From: an uncultured Treponema sp.
Lineage (GTDB): Bacteria; Spirochaetota; Spirochaetia; Treponematales; Treponemataceae
Reading direction: 5' to 3'
Length of the DNA stretch: 19,867 nucleotides
NCBI GenBank assembly: GCA_946611835.1
Contig: CAMOEE010000016.1
Location: forward strand, 1 to 19,867
Made by a program: the position numbers and the translations under genes. Shown here piece after piece: positions 14,744 through 19,867 of this stretch; the stretch's first letter is position 1; each line of letters starts with the position of its first letter. A model generated the notes under the pieces. The model saw only the letters and a program-made list of their open reading frames with translations, was not told where the DNA came from and did no database searches.

Positions 14744-15825
14744 TAGTTTTTAAATTCTTTCATCGTGTCGCAGATGATTTTAGCAGAACGTTTGTAAGAA
14801 TAAATTTGAGAGACAGAGGAAATATCAATTTCTTGATTAGATTTTTGATTCATAAGAATAAGTTTATCTGATAAATCTGCGCTGTCTCCCGCCTTAAAAA
14901 AAGTGACCGGAAGAGAAGCGTAGATTTCTTTGAATACGGGTATATCCGAAATAAGAGCCTGCGTACCTACAGTCATTGCTTCAAGTGGAGGCATACCGAA
15001 ACCTTCGTATAGGGATGGCTGTACCAGAAATTTTGACTTGGCATAAATGATTTTAAGCTGTTCGTTAGAAACTTTTCCTGTGAATTCTATGTTAATGCCA
15101 GAATTTGATAGTGACTGGAGCCTTTCGATTGTCTCTGAGTCGCCTGTCCGGAAGTTATCTGCATTTCCGACAATTACGAGCTTTGAGTGAAATGACGAAT
15201 TCTTTTTTTGAGCTAATTCGAATGCATCCAGAAGTATTTTTAATCCCTTATGCTTTTTTATGTTTCCCACAAAAAGAATCTGATCTTCTTTTTGCGGTTT
15301 GTTTCCGTCAAAAGGTTCTTTCAGATAAGATGGGGCTGCGTTATAGACAATCTCGATTTTTTTTTTGCAATTAAGATGTTTTATGATTCTTTCTTTGGAG
15401 AATTCGGAGACAGTGAAGATTGCGTCCGAATAATTGACAGCACGTTTGTAAAACATTTTCCTTGCGAATCTTCCGGCAAAACTTGTTAATTCTTTTACAT
15501 CAAGGAAGACCACATCATGAATAGTAGAAAAAATCGGGATTGATATGCCGTTTGGAATATTACAATAGGGAGAGAAAAAAAAGTCATAGCTGTTAATTCT
15601 ATCAAGAACTTCGGCTGGAAAGAAAAAAGTCTCTTTTAGCGAAAATGGCTTGATATCACAGTAGCAGAATTCAACATTTGGCAAACTGATAAATGGAGAG
15701 CACTGTTCATGTGTGCCGATAAGAAGACACTGGTTTTCTTCGAGGAAATAAGGTATAAGCTCAGAAATGAAAGATCCAATTCCTCCTGAGCCAATCATCC
15801 GGCAATCAATGGCGATTCTCATCAT
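14743..15825 (-). CDS. GT4-family glycosyltransferase (GT-B fold)
   Basis: This predicted cytoplasmic retaining glycosyltransferase has 360 residues. The N-terminal acceptor domain begins MRIAIDCRMIGSGGIGSFI, with the glycine-rich loop at 12-17. The C-terminal donor domain includes LFVGNIKKHKGL (184-195), KLVIVGNAD (215-223), IEFTGKVS (246-253) and SLYEGFGMPPLEA, whose Glu274 and Glu282 form the EX7E motif of the family. The start is a double ATG, and the first ATG overlaps the stop of the upstream glycosyltransferase gene, suggesting coupled translation. Its natural role is probably adding a sugar to the lipid-linked glycan begun by WbaP; donor and acceptor are unknown. The codons for residues 153-157 contain a run of ten A (15357-15366), a possible slippage site. 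Confidence 0.9.
   Translation of the reverse strand: MMRIAIDCRMIGSGGIGSFISELIPYFLEENQCLLIGTHEQCSPFISLPNVEFCYCDIKPFSLKETFFFPAEVLDRINSYDFFFSPYCNIPNGISIPIFSTIHDVVFLDVKELTSFAGRFARKMFYKRAVNYSDAIFTVSEFSKERIIKHLNCKKKIEIVYNAAPSYLKEPFDGNKPQKEDQILFVGNIKKHKGLKILLDAFELAQKKNSSFHSKLVIVGNADNFRTGDSETIERLQSLSNSGINIEFTGKVSNEQLKIIYAKSKFLVQPSLYEGFGMPPLEAMTVGTQALISDIPVFKEIYASLPVTFFKAGDSADLSDKLILMNQKSNQEIDISSVSQIYSYKRSAKIICDTMKEFKN
15357..15366 (-). repeat. A10 homopolymer inside a glycosyltransferase gene
   Basis: Ten consecutive A on the coding strand encode Lys154-Lys156 and the first base of Ile157. A one-base gain or loss would shift the frame before the donor-binding domain and remove the EX7E motif. Confidence 0.9.
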
Positions 15826-16958
15826 TTTTTGCTGGTTTCCTCGTCAAGCTTGATGAGGGTGTCGTCGATTGCATCTTTTATCTCCCGAGAGAAACGTTCC
15901 TGTGAGAAGTTGTGTGCGTGCAGGGATATGAATGTGGCGTCAAAGGCCCCCTGTGACTCAAGCTCCTCAAAGCGGTGGATGGCTCGCTCAACGGAATCAG
16001 GAGTTGCGTGGGCAAAAAAAGTACCTGTCTTTCCGTTGACAACTGTTTCTAGGACTCCGCCTTTACCGAATGCTATTACCGGCCGGCCGCAAGCCTGAGC
16101 TTCAACTGGAATGATTCCAAAATCTTCTTCTGCACAGAAAATGAGGGCACGGCAACGCTGAAGATAGTCACGGACAGCCTCATCGCTTATTCTGCCTGTG
16201 AAGGTGATTTTTGAGTCTTTATATTGAGAAGCGAGCTTCTTCAGTTCCTTTTCCTGAGATCCTGAGCCAATAACGACAAGGTTCTTTTTGAGGTTACCGC
16301 AAGCCTGAATGGCGAGGTCAATTCGCTTGTAAGGAACAAATCGGCTGAATACGACAAAAAAGTCTTCAGCTGGCTTTCCGTTCGGCTGCATTGATTTTAC
16401 ATTTACAGGAGGATATACGACAGTTGATTCACGGTTCCAGTATTTTTTGATTCGGCGTGAGATGTAATTTGAATTTGCAATGAGCGTATCGACACGCTGG
16501 CTTGAGACATAATCCCAGAGACGGATTTTGCCCATCCATTTTTCCATGAAATGCCGGGTGAGCCGGCCGCTGCTTTTTTTGTATTCAAAATATTTGTCCC
16601 AGGCGTAGCGCATTGGAGTGTGAATATACGCCACATGGGGGACGAGCGGGGGAGTGATTACACCCTTTGCACAGCATGATGATGAGCAGATAACGAGCTT
16701 ATAGTTGGACAAATCAAAGGATTCGAAGGCCTTGGGCATGAATGAAAGAAATTTGGTGTAAAGTTTTGTTGAAAAAGGCCATTTCTGCAAAAATGATGTA
16801 TGGACTTTCTCTTTTGGGAAAATTTTACCCATTTTTTTTTCGTCATAGACCAGAGTGAAAATATCAGCTTCCGGGTAAATTTTGAGAAGTTCTTCGACGA
16901 CCCGTTCAGCACCGCCATAATTGACCAGCCAGTCATGCACAATCGCAACTCTTTTCAT
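15822..16958 (-). CDS. GT4-family glycosyltransferase, WbaZ/mannosyltransferase-like
   Basis: The 378-residue protein has a complete GT-B architecture. The N-domain starts MKRVAIVHDWLVNYGGAERV, including the GGAER loop (15-19). YIHTPMRYAWDKYF (111-124) is typical of WbaZ-like transferases. The donor domain has FSRFVPYKRID (204-214) with the basic residues that contact the nucleotide phosphates, VVIGSGSQEKEL (228-239), ITFTGRISD and AEEDFGIIPVEAQACGRPVIA, where Glu278 and Glu286 make the EX7E motif. AGGAG on the - strand (16972-16968) lies 9 bases before the ATG. A promoter precedes it, so it may begin a transcript that includes the next GT4 gene, with which it overlaps by 4 bases. The mannosyltransferase suggestion is family-based only. 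A run of nine A falls at residues 40-43. Confidence 0.9.
   Translation of the reverse strand: MKRVAIVHDWLVNYGGAERVVEELLKIYPEADIFTLVYDEKKMGKIFPKEKVHTSFLQKWPFSTKLYTKFLSFMPKAFESFDLSNYKLVICSSSCCAKGVITPPLVPHVAYIHTPMRYAWDKYFEYKKSSGRLTRHFMEKWMGKIRLWDYVSSQRVDTLIANSNYISRRIKKYWNRESTVVYPPVNVKSMQPNGKPAEDFFVVFSRFVPYKRIDLAIQACGNLKKNLVVIGSGSQEKELKKLASQYKDSKITFTGRISDEAVRDYLQRCRALIFCAEEDFGIIPVEAQACGRPVIAFGKGGVLETVVNGKTGTFFAHATPDSVERAIHRFEELESQGAFDATFISLHAHNFSQERFSREIKDAIDDTLIKLDEETSKK
16832..16840 (-). repeat. A9 homopolymer near the start of a glycosyltransferase gene
   Basis: Nine A on the coding strand span the codons for Glu40, Lys41, Lys42 and Met43. The early position means any slippage would truncate nearly the whole enzyme. 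Confidence 0.9.
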
Positions 16959-16980
16959 AACGCCTTACTCCTACATTTAT

Positions 16981-17021
16981 ATTATACACTACTTTTAGAA
17001 AATTGCGATTGTTTTTTTTTT
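16981..17021 (-). promoter_or_regulatory. Predicted promoter of the GT4 pair, with an upstream A-tract
   Basis: A perfect TATAAT on the - strand occupies 16986-16981. The -35 region is weak (best match TCGCAA at 16 bases spacing). If transcription starts near 16974, the leader is only about 16 bases and includes the AGGAG ribosome binding site. The A10 run at 17021-17012 lies at about -38 to -47, the position of the proximal UP element, which could compensate for the poor -35. Confidence 0.45.
17012..17021 (-). repeat. A10 homopolymer in the promoter region of the GT4 pair
   Basis: Ten consecutive A on the - strand lie between the stop of the glycerophosphotransferase-like gene and the predicted -35 region of the GT4 pair. 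A change in length would alter either promoter spacing or UP-element strength (inference). Confidence 0.9.
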
Positions 17022-17025
17022 GTTT

Positions 17026-18267
17026 TTAGTTCTCGTCCTTTTCAATTTTGTCCAGAGTTGAAATCATATAGTCAGTAGTGCGAACGCCTGCTTCCCCGAT
17101 GTGCTGCCAGGCCTCAGCCTTGTAGTGGGCTCTTTTTGCGGCGAGTTCAGGACTATCCGATGCGTTTTTTATGACTTCTGCAATGTTAGGAAAATCTTCT
17201 TCTTTTATTGGAATTCCTATCTCCTGCAAAGTCGTGACTGCCCATGGTTCATGTCCTGTGTCGTAAATGTCATAAGGCATTGTGTCCATTTCGGCATTTG
17301 CGTACATTACAGGCTTGTCGCACAAGAAAGTATAATCGTAGACGATTCCAGAGAAGTCTGAAATCATAATGTCGGCTTTTTTGAGAGAGTAGATGTTGTC
17401 CCTCTCGTTGTCCCAGGAAAGATTTTTTGCATCCTTGTAGCGCTCATGAAGGCGGTCGAGCATCTCTTTTTCGGAGATTCGGCTCTGGGGGTGAGGGCGA
17501 ATAATTATTTTCATTCCGCTCGCAACAAGAGGGTCAAGAAGTTTTTCGCCATATAGGCCGAGAAGGGCGCTTTTTCCCCATGAAGGAGAGACTAGAACCG
17601 TAAATTCATGATTTTCTTCGGCAGGAATAGCTGCCATTTTTTCTTTGAGGACATCAAGATAAGTACAGCCTACTGTTACAAGTTCCTTTGCAGGAAGTCC
17701 TCGCTGTTTTTCAAGCAAGCGGATGTCGTCTGCCTGATAGTCGCCGGTCATCAAAACTGAGTCGAAATAATCAAGACCGAACAAGCGGTACATCGTTGAG
17801 TCAGTGCAAGAGTGGAAAATATGGCTGTAATGCTTTACATTCTTGCTTCGTTTAAGCTGATAGACCTGTAAACCAGGAGTAGTCATAAGAACGATTCCCG
17901 CTGAAAGCATATTGAGCTTTGCATAAGCGACATTTCCTGTTCCAATGCACTCTGGATGCACATACTCAAAGTGGCGGTCAAAAATAGGGTCGTCTTTCGT
18001 ACCTGTAAAGTAGGTGAGTTCGATTCCTCTTTTTTCAAATTCTTCTGCCACAGGAAGAAAAACCGTATAATATCGTTTGTCTTCACAGTAAATCACATAT
18101 TTTTTATATGATTTGTCCTGAGTGGCAGCCTTTCCACCGCTCAAAATCACCTTGAGTTTGATGAACAAAGCCCGAGAAAGGAAAAAAAACGTTGTTACGG
18201 CTCCAATCAGAATCGAAAAGAGCATTGAGCCCGTGCCCGGGTCGATATAAAGCGGTAGAATCATCAT
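17026..18267 (-). CDS. CDP-glycerol glycerophosphotransferase (TagB/TagF) family protein
   Basis: The 413-residue protein belongs to the Glyphos_transf family, which moves a polyol phosphate from a CDP-linked donor to an acceptor, classically in teichoic acid synthesis. One N-terminal membrane helix (about 13-37) anchors it. The catalytic region shows VSPSWGKSALLG (226-237), IIIRPHPQS (254-262) and ADIMISDFSGIVYDYTFLCDKPVMY (298-322 region), the conserved RPHP and DxSG...D patterns of the family. Diderm spirochaetes are not known to make teichoic acids, so it more likely adds a phosphate-linked group to a lipid or surface glycan. It overlaps the nucleotidyltransferase fusion gene by 4 bases at a double ATG, which points to that enzyme as the source of its CDP-activated donor (inference). 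Confidence 0.85.
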   Translation of the reverse strand: MMILPLYIDPGTGSMLFSILIGAVTTFFFLSRALFIKLKVILSGGKAATQDKSYKKYVIYCEDKRYYTVFLPVAEEFEKRGIELTYFTGTKDDPIFDRHFEYVHPECIGTGNVAYAKLNMLSAGIVLMTTPGLQVYQLKRSKNVKHYSHIFHSCTDSTMYRLFGLDYFDSVLMTGDYQADDIRLLEKQRGLPAKELVTVGCTYLDVLKEKMAAIPAEENHEFTVLVSPSWGKSALLGLYGEKLLDPLVASGMKIIIRPHPQSRISEKEMLDRLHERYKDAKNLSWDNERDNIYSLKKADIMISDFSGIVYDYTFLCDKPVMYANAEMDTMPYDIYDTGHEPWAVTTLQEIGIPIKEEDFPNIAEVIKNASDSPELAAKRAHYKAEAWQHIGEAGVRTTDYMISTLDKIEKDEN

Positions 18268-19867
18268 TTTGCAACGAATTCCTTAATGAGGCCGAGAACT
18301 TTGTCCATGTCTTTCTGTGGGGCGACAGTGATTCGCATTGAAAGATGGCTTCCTTCTGTCCAGAGGCGGGTGAGATAGCCGTTCTCTGAAAGGTAGTCCT
18401 TGAGAGCCTGAACATCGATTTCTTTGTCGTTTTCATCCAGGTTTTCGTTGAAACGGATGAAAATGAAGTTTGCGGCAGACTTATAAGCCTTGATTCCCTT
18501 GATTTTGTTAATCTCAGAAATGAAATCGTCCTTGAGCTTGATGATTGTCTTCGTAAGGTTGTTGTAATATGTTTTGTCCCGGAGGGCTGCGATACAGACT
18601 TTTCGGCCGATGTTTGATACACGGAAGGGGTTCAAGTCGAGCTTGAAGACCTGCTTTGCCATCGGAGTACACAAACCGTAGCCCATTCGAATACCGGCCA
18701 AGCCATAGAGTTTTGAGAATGTTCGGCAGAAGACTACATTGTTGTATGAGTTGAGCAAATATTTAGCGTCGTAAGTTACAGTTGAAAGACCAAGATATGC
18801 CTCGTCCACGATGACCAGGGAAGTCGGGTTTTCTTTGATGACCTTCTCCAAGTCGTTTCGGCTGATTACGGCGCCAGTCGGATTGTGAGGTGTTGTGATT
18901 ACGATGATTCTCGGCTTTGTCTTTTTTGCCTCTGACATAAGGCTCTTCATGTCGAACTCGTATGAGTCTTTTCCCGGAACTACATTGTAGTAAGCGGCCT
19001 TTGCGTGGCGGAGCTCACAGACTGATTTGTAGTAATTCCAAGCTGGAGAAGAAATAAGAACAATGTCGTCCTTGTTGAGAACGATAGTCATGATTGTCTT
19101 GATTACATCAGATGAGCCTGAGTGGATGAAAATAGACTCTGTAGGAATGTCTGTGGCCTTTGAAACCTCCACTGCCAGATCATCCTCACGGGTGAGGTCG
19201 TAGAGGTAAAGGTCTTCCATTGTTGCGTTGTGAAGAACTTCAAGACATTTTGGGCTTGGTCCGAAAAGATTCTCGTTTACATGCATTCGCCCTGTGAGCT
19301 GCTCGGTTGCGACTACAGAATACTGCTTTGTCTCACCGTAGTTTGAAAGATAGCTGATTCGCTGGGTAGAGTTAATCAGCTCGTCTTCCTGGAAGAACTG
19401 CTCTATGAATTCCTTGAAATTTGGGTAGAACTGAAGAATGTCGTCTGTTGTGTCGAATTCCTTGCACTCAGAGTCATCGTAGCGTTTGATTTTCATTAAA
19501 AGCTCGGTGATGTGCTTAATCTGGAAGTCGTCCCAGAGCATGTATTTCATTTCAGGGTCGTAGTATTCCTTGACCATCAAATCAACAAATTTTTCTGAGA
19601 ATGATTTTGAGAAGAATGCCTCACCGATTGTATACCAGGCTTTCTCTCCGCCTTTTTTGACTTCAGTCATGTATCCCCGGTCGTCGAGGCCTTTGACACA
19701 ATACTCGTTACAGAACTCGTCGCTGTACAAGCAGCCGTAGTATGAGTCATAGACATAGTCTCGGTAAACATTGTGGGCGAACCAGTTGTCTGAGCAACAG
19801 ATGTAACTTGCTTTGATGTAGTCTTTTGCGGCATAGAGGGAAGACATATTGTTTTTTTCTTCCCATT
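18264..19867 (-). CDS. LicC-like nucleotidyltransferase / HisC-like aminotransferase fusion (5' partial)
   Basis: The frame stays open past the ATG at 19847 to the window edge. The codons before it encode WEEKNN, which continues the LicC-type pattern NN-x-SLY, so the true start is outside. Numbering from the Met at 19847, residues 1-130 are the C-terminal part of a LicC/MobA-like nucleotidyltransferase, with metal-binding Asp20 in CCSDNWF. Residues about 180-527 are a class I/II PLP-dependent aminotransferase resembling HisC and CobD: SGSSDVI (243-249), TTPHNPTGA with Asn322, VDEAY with Asp348, TFSKLYGLAGIRMGYG with PLP-Lys379 and Arg387, and Arg505 in SMRITVAP. Such a fusion suggests one product is aminated and then CDP-activated. 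Phosphocholine-like, aminoethylphosphonate-like and amino-alcohol phosphate products are all possible; the window does not decide among them. Confidence 0.88.
   Translation of the reverse strand, partial: WEEKNNMSSLYAAKDYIKASYICCSDNWFAHNVYRDYVYDSYYGCLYSDEFCNEYCVKGLDDRGYMTEVKKGGEKAWYTIGEAFFSKSFSEKFVDLMVKEYYDPEMKYMLWDDFQIKHITELLMKIKRYDDSECKEFDTTDDILQFYPNFKEFIEQFFQEDELINSTQRISYLSNYGETKQYSVVATEQLTGRMHVNENLFGPSPKCLEVLHNATMEDLYLYDLTREDDLAVEVSKATDIPTESIFIHSGSSDVIKTIMTIVLNKDDIVLISSPAWNYYKSVCELRHAKAAYYNVVPGKDSYEFDMKSLMSEAKKTKPRIIVITTPHNPTGAVISRNDLEKVIKENPTSLVIVDEAYLGLSTVTYDAKYLLNSYNNVVFCRTFSKLYGLAGIRMGYGLCTPMAKQVFKLDLNPFRVSNIGRKVCIAALRDKTYYNNLTKTIIKLKDDFISEINKIKGIKAYKSAANFIFIRFNENLDENDKEIDVQALKDYLSENGYLTRLWTEGSHLSMRITVAPQKDMDKVLGLIKEFVAK

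Overview
The window looks like part of a spirochaete chromosome, most likely a host-associated Treponema. This is inferred from short relaxed lipoboxes on a series of lipoproteins, a PnrA/BMP-type lipoprotein, an Omp85-like outer-membrane protein (so the cell is diderm), and a nucleotidyltransferase-aminotransferase fusion of a kind I associate with treponemes. No rRNA, tRNA, CRISPR array, transposase or phage gene was found. No gap between genes reaches 300 bases.

The two halves run towards each other. Bases 1-11643 are on the + strand. First comes a tandem array of four paralogous lipoproteins of unknown function: one cut by the window edge, then starts at 1107, 2851 and 4418. A BMP-family binding lipoprotein (5873-7033) follows, then a lipoprotein (7023-9359) that joins a type I periplasmic-binding domain to a legumain-type (C13) cysteine protease domain with its catalytic His and Cys intact. 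Gaps are short and the last pair overlaps, so most of this is probably one transcript. Next is ispG (isoprenoid synthesis), whose extended -10 promoter sits so close to the ATG that its mRNA may be leaderless, and then an exported TPR-like protein.

Bases 11658-19867 are on the - strand and form a surface-glycan locus. In transcription order it holds the 3' part of a LicC-like nucleotidyltransferase/HisC-like aminotransferase fusion, a CDP-glycerol glycerophosphotransferase family protein, two GT4 glycosyltransferases, a WbaP-type undecaprenyl-phosphate sugar transferase, and an Omp85/BamA-like beta-barrel protein that overlaps wbaP. A reasonable reading is that WbaP starts a lipid-linked glycan, the GT4 enzymes extend it, and the nucleotidyltransferase and Glyphos_transf proteins make and add a CDP-activated substituent. 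Two internal promoters can be proposed. The only homopolymers of 9 or more bases in the window all lie in this locus.

The most unusual content is the binding-protein/legumain fusion, together with the lipoprotein array beside it. Those lipoproteins share an Asn/Asp-rich tether directly after the lipidated Cys, and two of them show an abrupt GC drop at the same conserved motif.
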